A stretch of 64,000 bases of DNA from Triglochin maritima (lineage: Eukaryota > Streptophyta > Magnoliopsida > Alismatales > Juncaginaceae). Shown here piece after piece: positions 10,139 to 20,780 of the stretch. The stretch is from positions 16,092,501 to 16,156,500 of the forward strand of contig OY821775.1 of NCBI GenBank assembly GCA_963682175.1. The letters run 5' to 3'. The notes under the pieces were generated by a model. That model made no database searches, had not been told where the DNA came from, and saw nothing but the letters and a program-made list of their open reading frames with translations. Made by a program: the position numbers and the translations under genes. How positions within the stretch are numbered: position 1 is the first letter of the stretch; each line of letters starts with the position of its first letter.

Positions 10139-10720
10139 GGATGATCATCTTTATACGCTAGGGATGTTGCCTCGTTAAAACCCTTACCAAGAAAAACTTG
10201 ATAGGATAAAAACTTGATGAATGGAAAATAAGTGCAGCGCGTATGATGTTCCCCCTCACTTCAACATACATTCTTCAAACGACGAACACCAATTTTGAAG
10301 ACAAGCTTCTCAAAGACTTTGGTGGGCAATGACTTAGTAAATAAATCCGCCAAATTCTCGCTTGTTTGGATCTGATCAGTTGTCACTTGATCGGTCTGCC
10401 TCATTAAAACTTGTCAAGTAAAACCCTGTAGGGCAAAAACATGGTGAAGGGAAAAAGAGTGCATCATATAATTCTCTCACTCAATTCAACGTGCATTTAT
10501 AACACTCTCTTACACAATATGCACTGTGTTTATATCTCGTTAAAAATCTTGCTACAAAACCTTGTGGGAAAAAGTAACTAAGGAAAAGACTGCATAACAT
10601 ACACTAACAAAATTGCACAAACTGCCTTATTAAAAACATTTAACCAATAAAACATTTTAGGACAAAAATTGGAAAAAAGGAAAAATAGTGCAACTACAAG
10701 CTTTCCAAGCTTTGTCCTTT
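10139..10720 (-). repeat. Degenerate repeat region at 3' end of copia C
   Basis: A block of the form TTAAAA-n-CTTGCC-n-AAAACC-n-GGGAAAAAG recurs about four times (near 10170, 10400, 10535 and 10625). One copy lies between the RNase H end and the LTR; three lie upstream of the RNase H end on the minus strand. This implies internal duplication or rearrangement of the element tail. Confidence 0.55.
10261..10389 (-). pseudogene. copia C RNase H C-terminus
   Basis: A 42-codon open stretch on the minus strand ends with a natural stop and contains the copia pol C-terminal signature ADLFTKSLP followed by EKLVFKIGVRRLKNVC. This fixes the orientation of C as minus. Upstream, the frame runs into degenerate repeat sequence, so the rest of RNase H is missing or displaced. 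Confidence 0.82.
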
Positions 10721-11818
10721 AGGGATATCCGTCATTCAGGGACGATAAATACACATCCGCTCCCATTGATTCGTAGTTCACCAAACTTACGAATATATTT
10801 TACAAAGTTTTTAAACACAAAAGTGCACGAGGATTCAATAAACAAATACATCATAATTTAACGGACTTAATGAATATTTACTATATTTCACTTAGATAAT
10901 AAGATTGTGAAATGTGTTTGTACAATTTTTCTCTAATGATATACTGGGAGTAACACAAATTGCGGTAACTTTTACAAAATATGAATATGTTACCTCAAAA
11001 GATATTACTTATGGACAATTTAAAGATGTCTTATATTTATATTGATGTCATAGCAATATGAGAATGTAAGAATCAATCACTGATTCACCAACTTGCATAA
11101 AGTTGTAGTGACTCCACATGATAACTCCACATAATGACACCAAATAGTTTGTGATAATAATTGATGTGTATTAGACATGTAGGAAACATCACTAATATAA
11201 ATCTTTGTCGCATGACTAAAAATTGCTAGATCCTTGAATGCTATCTAAATGTTTTCAGAAAAAACATTTATTGCGAACATGATAAGGAACTTCAAGTCCA
11301 ATAAGAATAAGATCTTTCTAGATATACAATAGATGCCTTTTGTTAATGTACTTTCAAGGTGAGCATTTAGTAGAATCTTTTTCTTCCTTTTTCCTTTTCT
11401 ACATTTGAATCGTTATACCAATTCACTTTCGGAGAATGTTCGAACTTCAGGTCGAAAAACAATTGGTTTATCTCTAGTCATTTATTTAAAAATCTGTCAT
11501 TTAAATATTTCACATGTTTTCAAAAATTATGTTGGAGGTCCTATGAAATCAAGTCATATGCATATAATAAATAATAATAAATTTTGTTATTAGGTGAAAC
11601 ATATGGATGACTAAGATCAACTTCATATCATTCTTCGAGATGACTTTAACTGAAAATGTTATACGCACACCCTTACTTGTTTCTTCATATAGTGATCTTT
11701 GTATAGTGCATCTTTTGATTCCTGTTATAATATACTTTGTCATCTTTGTCCTTCAAGGACTCTCATATAAGTACCAATATTAAGTGACTTATAAAACTTT
11801 AAAGTTACAATATATCTT
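10721..11818 (-). other. Eroded interior of copia C (3' part)
   Basis: AT-rich sequence with only short ORFs. By position it is the remnant of C between its tail and the D insertion site. No domain could be read with confidence. Confidence 0.5.
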
Positions 11819-12191
11819 ATATGTGATTGACATCATTTCATGCTTATATTTGTATCTTATATTCATTATCTTACACCTAAGCAATGCTACGTGACGAGTT
11901 TTATGTTTAGTTTTCAGAAATAAAGAGGTTTGAAGAGAAGATCCATGAAAGGACCCAAAAGCAGGAAAATGACTTAATTGTGAGACCTGGGGACCAAGAT
12001 GCAAGACAGAAGGACCTGATCGTAAGACAGAAGGACATAAGAGCAAAACAGGAAACTCCACACCATCATGGGGAGTATTTTGTTAATTCGATTCGGGTCG
12101 GAGTTCCACTAAACAAGTTAGATGCATCCAAGACCAAGAAACAATCCAAGGAAAGCTCACCAGAAGATCCAGACCGATCTGAAGCTTATAG

Positions 12192-12249
12192 GCTGCCAAT
12201 TGGCGGTCTGGAACCGCCAATTGGCGGTCTGGAACCGCCAATTGGCGGT
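12192..12249. repeat. Three-copy 21-bp palindrome repeat (U3)
   Basis: Copies of the 16-bp palindrome ACCGCCAATTGGCGGT (the first starts GGCTG) begin at 12192, 12213 and 12234, exactly 21 bp apart. The 3' LTR of D has two copies (19576 and 19597). They lie about 120 bp upstream of the TATA box. Confidence 0.92.
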
Positions 12250-12370
12250 CTGGTTAAGCCCATATCTACTATGTTTTCTCCTAGACTTGTATTAATGTGT
12301 GTTTAGGCTATTTTTGGTATTGGTTTAGTCCCACATCGGGGGATTGTCCCGGATTAGCTTTTTCCATGCT

Positions 12371-12378
12371 TATAAATA
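12371..12378 (+). promoter_or_regulatory. TATA box, 5' LTR of D
   Basis: TATAAATA follows the conserved AGTCCCACATCGG block. The same arrangement is at 19734-19741 and 38865-38872. Confidence 0.7.
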
Positions 12379-13421
12379 GAACTCTTCACCTCCCATTGTA
12401 TCCATCTCTCTCTTTGGTGGTCATCTTCCCTACTAAGAGTGAAGCCTTGAAGCAAAACTCTAGTGGACGAAGAGCTACTTGTAATTGAGTGAGTTAATAA
12501 TAGAAGTTTTCCTTTAATTGTGTTGTTTCTCTCTTAGTTTAATTTCCTTTCATATGCATGCTTGCTTGTTTGTTTTGTTTTATGCTCTTTAAATATTTCT
12601 TGCTTGATTAGTATAGTTTCATTTAAGTATTATGCTTTTCTTTGCTAATATAGTTAGTGTAATGAGTAGTGAGTAGTTCCATCCCCATTTGGGGGGGGGG
12701 GGGGTGGAGAAATATGTGATATAATTATGTAGTGTATTAAGTGTGTGTTATTTTTATCCCTTGAGCTTTATATGATTTCCATAACCATCTAATGGGTCTC
12801 CACTCTTATCTTTGATATGCTAATGCTCTTGAATGAAGCTTAGCTTATGCTTTGATTAGTGGACCTATTTTATGGGGAATGATAAGGTTAGGATATGGAT
12901 GAAGTTAATATTGGAAATACAAGTTGTAGTGTATGAGCTCTTGTTGCCATTACCTTAGCTAATGTCTTGTATGTTTTAATGATGTAGTCTTATCTTAATT
13001 CATGTGGAGGCATAGTAGGGTCTAGTCTTTATACTTGAGTTCATGTAGCTTCATTCCAACTATTGTCTTGTATGTTTTATTGATGTAGTCTTATCTTAAT
13101 TCATGTGGAAGCTAAGTTGGATGTAGTTTTATGATTTCATGCACTACATGTTGTGAAGAGCTTAATGAACACACACACATACACTTCTTTATGTTCACAT
13201 TATTTCTCTACCCCCTTTGGGGTTTAGTTTTCTTGCTTCTTTTCCATTTCCATTTGCATCTTAGTGTAGTTTAGTGTAACCAACCTTTCTCTTCCCTTTC
13301 TTTACCTCTCGCCTTCGCACAAACCAAGTGTAATCACACCTCCCAGTGGACGACCCGTATTTTCCACCGCTTCAACGCGGCCGTGCACTTGCGGTTTAAA
13401 TAAAACGATCAATCAAGTTTT

Positions 13422-13439
13422 TGGTGCCGTTGCCGGGGA
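13422..13439 (+). other. Primer binding site of D (tRNA-Asp)
   Basis: TGGTGCCGTTGCCGGGGA, one mismatch from the complement of the 3' end of plant tRNA-Asp(GUC). It lies 6 nt after the LTR. This primer is typical of Athila/Tat gypsy elements. Confidence 0.85.
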
Positions 13440-14490
13440 GGTGCTCTGTCCAGACATTGGTTTGGACGATTCGAGGGGTTTTTGATTTTTTGTTTCTAGT
13501 TTTGTTTAGTTTCAGGGAACCAGAACATCAAGGGGAGGCTACTGGGAACGTTTGAGCAACAGAAGCCACAAAGAGACCGCCAATCAGCGGTTGGAGACCG
13601 CCAATTGGCGGCCTGGTAAGGGCTTCCTGCTCTCAAATTTCTTCTGGTGGTTTAGTGCTTTACTTTAGTTATCTGGGAGCCCAATTTTGCATGTTGTGAT
13701 CTTTAGTTTGCTCCCAGATTTAATTTCAATCCCCTTTAATCAACTTGGACCATAAAACTCAAAGCAAAAGATTAGACTTCTTGCCATCTAGGTCATGCAC
13801 CATTGGTAGACCTTGCATGCATTTGTCTTTTCTTTGCTTTACATTTTGTCGTTGATTGCTGGCGTGGGGTATGTGCACCCACATCCCTCATTCATGCATG
13901 TTTCGTTCATGCATTAGTTAGTAAGGTGCATCGGGACAAGAGTGAGAAAGCGTTTGATTGGAGCGATTGATTGCTAGATCTAGGATTAAATCACTACTAA
14001 GGAGGGGTTGTCCCATAAAAGATAAGGTGAGGGATTTCATCACCCTTTCCTTGGCCCCAAAAATCACTCTTAATAAAGCCTTAACTAAACGCAAGTAGAC
14101 ATTGTCCCTAGGATTGCGGGCGCACTAGGAGAGTAATCTAGTTGAGACCGTCATGACCTGATCGGCGTTGCCTACCTTGTCGATAGTAGGAGGTACTGGA
14201 TCTCCGGATCTGGTATCACTTGCTGGGCATTGTGGTCCTCGTTGTAGGGAGGTGAGACGTGTCAAGGCTAGTGACCTCGAAGTTAGGCGTCGTCTAGCCT
14301 AAGGACCCATTGCCTTACATTGTTTGAGCCGTACTTGCTAGTTAGGCTTCTTCCTGATCCCACTACCCTCGCTAGCTCTAGGGATTCTTCCCTCCTCATC
14401 TGAGTCCTCTCCTCATCTATTCTCTACGTATAGTCTCCTCCTCTACTACACCTTCTGTTCTGTGTCGTTTAGAGTCGAGTCGAGCATTTC
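13440..14490 (+). other. Leader of gypsy D
   Basis: About 1 kb without a convincing ORF. It carries two more palindrome copies at 13576 (imperfect) and 13597, again 21 bp apart. A block around 14100-14330 (GGCGCACTAGGAG..., TAGGCGTCGTCTAGCC) is almost unchanged in F and G. It probably includes packaging or dimerisation signals, by analogy with other retroelement leaders. Confidence 0.6.
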
Positions 14491-17400
14491 ATGCGAGGTT
14501 GGGCTCGTTCTGGTGAGAGCGCTCGACTCGAGAGAGTGCTTATTTCTGAGATGGAAGATCTTGGTGATCGACCATCTCCGCCTCGTGCTCCTTTGGATCA
14601 AGATGCCGAGTCGTCTCGTGGTGGCGAGGGGGACCGGGTGCCATACATGGACTACCTCGGTCCATTTCCGCCACCACGTAGACCTCTTTCTCCTCCTCCT
14701 CTGACTCGAGAGGAAAGGAGATTCGGTCAGGATCGAGTTCTTGGTGCACCACCACCTTTAGCTCGACATGATAGACCGATGAATTTGTGGGAGCGGACCC
14801 ATCATGTTCGGGCCGCGCAACCTTCTTGCATAGTTGTTCCCCCTGCTCGCGGGAACAACTATGAACTGAAACCTCAATATGTGAGCATGCTTCCAACCTT
14901 TACTGCCAATAAGGAGGATCTGTATATCTTTATACGCGAATTCGAGGAAGTATGCTCCATGTTCAAGCTTCAACAGCTTGACGAGGATTCAGTCCGGTTG
15001 AGGATGATTTCTTTCACATTGAAGGATAATGCGAAGAAATTGATGTATAGCCTCTCGGTGAGCTCGATTCGGTCATGGGATGACTTTGTGACCGTCTTTC
15101 TGAAGAGATTTTTCCCTCAAAGGAAAACTCAACAGATACGGCACCAGATACATCAAATGTATCAGACCGAGACCGAATCGTTTCATGTTTTCTTTGAGAG
15201 GTTCAAGGACCTTCTCCAGCAGTGCCCTCATCATGGGATTGAGCTTTGGCAGTTGTGCCAAATTATTTATGAGGGCACCAACTACAACACCCGCACATTG
15301 TTGGAGTCAATGTGTCAGGGTGACTTCCAAATGAAACCCATCGAGGAGGCTTGGGACACTTTTGAATCCATGGCTGAACGCACCTTCGAGTGGGATACCA
15401 TGAGAGAGCCACCAACCGCCAGGTCTTCTAGTCGAGTTGGATCTTATCAAGTTGAGTCATCGATCGCGTCTGAGGCGAAAATGGTTGCTCTCATGCGTAG
15501 GATTGAGAGTTTGGAGATGGACCGAGCTCCTGTAGCTCAGGTCGCTACTCCCGAGTGTAGTAGGTGTGGATTGTCGGGACATGATGACTTGGAATGCGCT
15601 TACGCTCCAAGGGATACTGAACATGCAAATGTGATGTATCAACAAAGGCCCCGAAACGACCCGTACAGTCACTCCTACAACCCGGGATGGCGTAACCATC
15701 CTAACTTCTCTTGGGGGCCTAGTGGGGGTAACGGTCAGAGCTCGCACGCTCAACCTCAACCTCCGCCTTATCAACCTCCACGCCCATCAGCGACCTACCA
15801 ACCCCCACATCAAAGGTCTCAGAACCACAATTACCAACCTCCTCAGACCTCTTCGTCGGGTTATTATAACTAAACTCCACAACCCCAACGGGTTGACCCT
15901 AAGGACTCCTCTCTTGAACAAAGCCTTCACGCGTTCATTCAGAGTACACAATCCATGCTTTCGGCCAACAACAATTCGGTCAAAGCATTGGAAATGCAAG
16001 TTAGCCAGTTGGCTAATCAGCTCCATGAACGCGAGAAGGGCCAATTACCGAGTCAACCCGAGGTGAATCCTCGGGGTACCCATTCGCAAGGAAGGACACC
16101 TTTACCTCATGCTACCTCTGTACCGACCCATCATATTAATGTGATTCATACTTTGAAGTATGGTAAGGAGGTGGACAACCACATTGGGGTGTCTTCCTTG
16201 TCATCACCATCTCTGAGGGAGCCGGATCCTGAGGCTCCCTACACAAATACTTCCAGGAAGGAGCCAGATTCTGAGGTTCTTTCTACTTTTCCTTCGACAA
16301 AGGGGCCGAACCCTGAGGTCCCCTTGTCTCCTCTTGTGTCGAAGGAACCAGATTCTGAGGTCCCCACTCATGCTTCTTTGGACCAGGATTCTGAGGTTCC
16401 TTCACACCATTATGCCCCGAAGGCGCCATTCCCTGAGCGCCTTAAAAAGAAAACCTCTGATCAGCATGACAAGATGCTTGAGATGTTTCGGCAGGTTAAG
16501 GTGAATATCCCTCTTTTGGAGGTGATTCAGCAAATGCCACCTTATGCCAAGGTTCTCAAGGACTTATGCACCAAGAAGAGAAAAAGTCATGTTCCAAAGA
16601 AAGCTTTTCTTACGGCTAATGTGAGTTCTTTGTTGGCACAACCCATGCAGGTCAAGTACAAGGACCCTGGTTGTCCTACTATCTCTTGTGTGATTGGTGA
16701 TGTGTCCATTCATCGAGCCTTATTGGACCTTGGTGCATCTGTTAATCTTCTGCCATATTCTGTCTACGTCCACCTCGGTCTTGGAGACCTCAAACAAACA
16801 AAGACCACTCTTCAATTGGCTGATAGGTCCATGAAGAAACCGAGGGGTGTGGTGGAAGATGTGCTGATCAAAGTGGGAGAGTTCATTTATCCAGTCGACT
16901 TCTTTGTCCTGGATACTGAACCTGTGCCAAACCCACTTGGACAAATTCCTGTCATTTTGGGGCGACCATTTCTTGCGACTTCCAATGCCTTGATCAATTG
17001 TCGCAATGGTCTGATGCGCTTGACTTATGGCAGTCAATGCGCTAATTTCAACATCTTCACCATTGGCAAGAAGCCAGGTGCCTTCAATGACCTTGTTGAG
17101 GTCAACCTTATCCAGGGGTTGGATGAGATTGAAGTTGAGGGCACCTTCAAGTACTTCAGAGAATTGTTCGATGAAGCTCCTGAAGGTGGTGAATATGTTT
17201 CACCTGGGCTGGCACAAGAAGGTGCCTTATGTTCTGATCATGTGGCCTCAGTGCCACCTCCTTCTGATATTGTGGCCCTTGAGCCACATTCTTCTGATCA
17301 TGTGGCCCTTGAGCCACTTCTTTTTGATCACGTGGCCCTTGAGCCACATCCTTTTGAGCATGTGGCTTTTGAGCCACAAGATACTATTTTTATGGCCTCT

Positions 17401-17655
17401 CGGCCACATGCTCTTCATTCTGTATCTGCTGAGGACCCCATGTGGGTTAAGATTCAACCACCTGATAGCCTTATACCTGATAGAGGTTCACCTCTCGTTC
17501 ATGCCTCCTCTTTTTCTAACTCTAAAGAGGCATCAACCGACCACAATGCTTACAAGGGTGTCAGGTGGTCGAGCAATTCTGTTGTTTATGTTGTGAGCCC
17601 ATGCATGCGCATTTCTGGCTCGAGAGATGGTGGGTTCCCATTTGATGCCCCTTGA
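14491..17655 (+). CDS. gypsy D gag-protease frame, one internal stop
   Basis: A single frame of 1055 codons from ATG 14491, interrupted only by TAA at 15871-15873. Residues about 140-300 form a Retrotrans_gag capsid domain (EFEEVCSMFKL, SWDDFVTVFLKRFFP, CPHHGIELW). A CCHC knuckle CSRCGLSGHDDLEC is at 356-369. After the stop, a coiled-coil-like segment, short EPDSEVP-like repeats and a retropepsin follow, with DLGAS near 16726 and the ILGRPFLATSNALINCRNG block. The C-terminus has five 10-residue repeats. Homologue F has CAG at the TAA position, so the stop is a change in D or a readthrough codon. No pol follows. Athila-like by resemblance. Confidence 0.88.
17233..17382 (+). repeat. Five 30-bp repeats at end of D ORF
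   Basis: Five head-to-tail 30-bp units encode variants of SDHVALEPHS. Each unit contains an inverted repeat GTGGC...GCCAC, so each can also form a small hairpin. F has three units (about 43670-43760) and G one (about 50110-50140). Confidence 0.85.
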
Positions 17656-19213
17656 CATATGAAGATGGGAGCCCATTTGTTGTACATTAAAAAAACAAAA
17701 AAACCCACAAAAAGACTCCTTTAGTGAGCATTGATTGTTGTGGGCTCCAACCCTTGAGTATTTGGGCCCCCTTTCTTTCACGTATTTGGTCTCCCTTTTT
17801 TAAGTATCTCACAGGTTTTTAGGGGAATTTGGGTTGTGTCCATCAACATAACCACGAACTTCCTTTTTTGCGCTTCATGTTGGTGAGATCTTTCATTTTT
17901 CATGCATAAATCCATGTAGTCTTTTGCTCACATTCATTGAGGACAATGCATGAACTAAGTGTGGGGGGTGTTTTACGTGTGTATATAGTCGAGTTTTTTC
18001 TTTCGATTTTGTTTTCTTTTGTTTGCATTGTTAGGGTCATGTTAGTGTGCTGTATTTAATATCGATATATCTGCTTGCCATGATCCTTGGGTGATTTGTC
18101 TTCTTTTGCTTGCCTAGTGCTTCAAAATTTTCACATTTCTTTCAAAATCTTCATGTGTTTGCGAAAGAAAATGTTTTGTGGGTTTTGCGTGTGTTTAGCA
18201 TGTGCAAAACCGTTGAGAGGCAAAGTAAAAAGAAAGCTCCCAAAAATTGTCTTGAACTTGATGCATTAGGATATCTAGTACAGTGGCTTTAGGATTTATC
18301 GAATCGTTAGGATGCACCCCAGTTTTCCTTTGGGGGTGAGTAATCATAGGTTTTCAGTGCTCAAACATTCAAAGATGTCCACCCTGAACCTAGTGAGTCA
18401 ATAATTCGTGTCTGTTAACTTAAGGAAGTTTGTTGTAGTCAAGGACCCTCTAAATCTTGTGGTGAGACAGTAGTGTAGGGGTTTTGGTTCATGTGTAGAT
18501 AAGAAATAAGTGAGTAGGTGTTCTCTCTTCTCGCACGGCTCCTATCACTCGGGAAAATAGGTCTGAGGGGACTTTGTGCCTGGTGCTTTCGAGTCATCTG
18601 ACTTGGTATGCGCCGACCGAACTCTCGTTACACGGGTGGTAGGGATTGCCCTTTGTGGAGATTTGGGGAAAGGTGTACGTGATAGTGTAAGTCCTCATGG
18701 GCAATGATGCACGAAACCTGACCCTGGGAGAATGAAGCTCCAACTAATAAAAAGAAAAAAAGAAAAAAAATGTGTGAATAGAAACAAAAAGAAAAAAAAT
18801 GGTAATGCAAATAAGAACCTTAATGGACCTTACACTTTGTATCACTTGAGGATCTTGAGGTTGTCCATGTCTTTCACTTAATTCCTTATTTAACTTGCAC
18901 GAATGGTTTATTAGGCTAGGTGTGGACTGATTACCTATATAGAGTCGGCCCGTAGGATTACCGTGTCCATTGATCGACAAAATATTTCCAACGAGTCGAG
19001 GTCTAGATTGAATAATGCATCTTGTTCGGATTTTGTGGGTATATCCGCTGAAAACCCTCAGGAGACAACACTCCTCCTTCTTGGCAACAAAGAGGTTTAA
19101 CGGCTTGTTGCACATGCTAAGTGCAACCGTGATTCCTACGAAAGTGAGTTAGGATTTCTTGTTTTTCGTTTGCTTTTCTCTTTCTTTGTTTTGCTCGGGA
19201 CTAGCAAAAACTT
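17656..19213 (+). other. Noncoding tail of gypsy D
   Basis: About 1.5 kb with no convincing ORF, where autonomous relatives would carry pol. Blocks such as AAGAAAATGTTTTGTGGG (about 18165) and GGTCTGAGGGGACTTTGTG (about 18560) are nearly unchanged in F and, in reverse, in G. A second purine-rich GTGTGGGGGG tract is near 17961. An A/G-rich tract is at 18744-18805. Confidence 0.65.
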
Positions 19214-19228
19214 AGGTGTGGGGGTATT
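19214..19228 (+). other. Polypurine tract of D
   Basis: AGGTGTGGGGGTATT immediately before the 3' LTR. F has GATGTGGGGGTAT (near 45588) and G the reverse complement at 47936-47951. Confidence 0.7.
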
Positions 19229-20775
19229 TGATTGACATCATTTCATGCTTATATTTGTATCTTATATCCATTATCTTACACCTAAGTATTGCTATGTGAC
19301 GAGTTTTATGTTTAGTTTTCAGAAATAAAGAGGTTTGAAGAGAAGAGCCATGAAAGGACCCAAAAACAGGAAAATGACTTAATTGTGAGACCTGGGGACC
19401 AAGATGCAAGACAGAAGGACCTAAGAGCAAAACAGGAAACTCCACACCATCATGGGGAGTATTTTGTCAATTCGATTCGGGTCGGAGCTCCACTAAACAA
19501 GTTAGATGCATCCAAGACCAAGAAACAATCCAAGGAAAGCCCACCAGAAGATCCAGACCGATCTGAAGCTTATAGGCCGCCAATTGGCGGTCTGGAACCG
19601 CCAATTGGCGGTCTGGTTAAGCCCAGATCTACTATGTTTTCTCCTAGACTTGTATTAATGTGTGTTTAGGCTATTTTTGGTATTGGTTTAGTCCCACATT
19701 GGGGGATTGTCCCGGATTAGCTTTTTCCATGCTTATAAATAAAACTCTTCATCTCCCATTGTATCCATCTCTCTCTTTGGTGGCCATCTTCCCTACTAAG
19801 AGTGAAGCCTTGAAGCAAAACTCTAGTGGACGAAGTGCTACTTGTAATTGAGTGAGTTAATAATAGAAGTTTTCCTTTAATTGTGTTGTTTCTCTCTTAG
19901 TTTAATTTCCTTTCATATGTATGCTTGTTTGTTTGTTTGTTTTGTTTTATGCTCTTTAAATATTTCTTGCTTGATTAGTATAGTTTCATTTAAGTATTAT
20001 GCTTTTCTTTGCTAATATAGTTAGTGTAATGAGTAGTGAGTAGTTCCATCCCCATTTGGGGGGGGGAGAGAAATATGTGATATAATTATGTAGTGTATTA
20101 AGTGTGTGTTATTTTTATCCCTTGAGCTTTATATGATTTCCATAACCATCTAACGGGTCTCCACTCTTATCTTTGATATGCTAATGCTCTTGAATGAAGC
20201 TTAGCTTATGCTTTGATTAGTGGACCTATTTTATGGGGAATGATAAGGTTAGGATATGGATGAAGTTAATATTGGAAATACAAGTTGTAGTGTATGAGCT
20301 CTTGTTGCCTTTACCTTAGCTAATGTCTTGTATGTTTTAATAATGTAGTCTTATGTTAATTCATGTGGAGGCATAGTAGGGTCTAGTCTTTATACTTGAG
20401 TTCATGTAGCTTCATTCCAACTATTGTCTTGTATGTTTTAATGATGTAGTCTTATCTTAATTCATGTGGAGGCTAAGTTGGATGTAGTTTTATGATTTCA
20501 TGCACTACATGTTGTGAAGAGCTTAATGAACACACACACATACACTTCTTTATGTTCACATTATTTCTCTACCCCCTTTGGGGTTTAGTTTTCTTACTTC
20601 TTTTCATTTCCATTTGCATCTTAGTGTAGTTTAGTGTAACCAACATTTCTCTTCCCTTTCTTTACCTTTCGCCTTCGCACAAACCAAGTGTCGACACACC
20701 TCCCAGTGGACGACCCGTATTTGCCACCGCTTCAACGCGGCCGTGCACTTGCGGTTTAAATAAAATGATCAATCA
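19229..20775 (+). repeat. 3' LTR of gypsy D
   Basis: 1547 bp, closely similar to the 5' LTR. The main differences are one fewer palindrome copy (2 against 3) and a shorter G-run (near 20058). TATA box at 19734-19741. Confidence 0.93.
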
Positions 20776-20780
20776 ATATG

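Larger units (their letters stand above)
11824..13415 (+). repeat. 5' LTR of gypsy D
   Basis: 1592 bp. It contains a three-copy 21-bp palindrome repeat (12192-12249), TATAAATA at 12371-12378, a G-run near 12690-12703 and a direct repeat of about 45 bp (TGTCTTGTATGTTTTAATG... and its copy about 110 bp on, near 12965 and 13063). The same plan recurs in F, G and the solo LTR at 55762. Confidence 0.93.
11824..20775 (+). mobile_element. Non-autonomous Athila-like gypsy D
   Basis: A complete LTR element inserted in copia C. The LTRs (TGATTG...CAATCA) are 11824-13415 and 19229-20775. The TSD ATATG is at 11819-11823 and 20776-20780. It has a tRNA-Asp primer site, a long leader, one gag-protease frame and a 1.57-kb noncoding tail, then a purine-rich tract. 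RT, RNase H and integrase are absent, so mobilisation would need a partner element in trans. Gag and the DLGAS protease resemble Athila-lineage proteins. Confidence 0.93.

Noticed and set aside
12192..12249. CRISPR-like array (short palindromic repeats at regular spacing)
   Set aside because: The units abut at 21 bp with constant 5-bp spacers inside a plant LTR, and there are no cas genes. It is an LTR repeat, not CRISPR.
13422..13439. A tRNA-Asp gene fragment
   Set aside because: Only the 18-nt 3'-end complement is present, at the expected distance from the LTR; it is a primer binding site.
14491..17655. Aspartic protease as a host retropepsin gene
   Set aside because: It is in frame with a retroviral-type gag between two LTRs and a matching TSD, so it belongs to element D.
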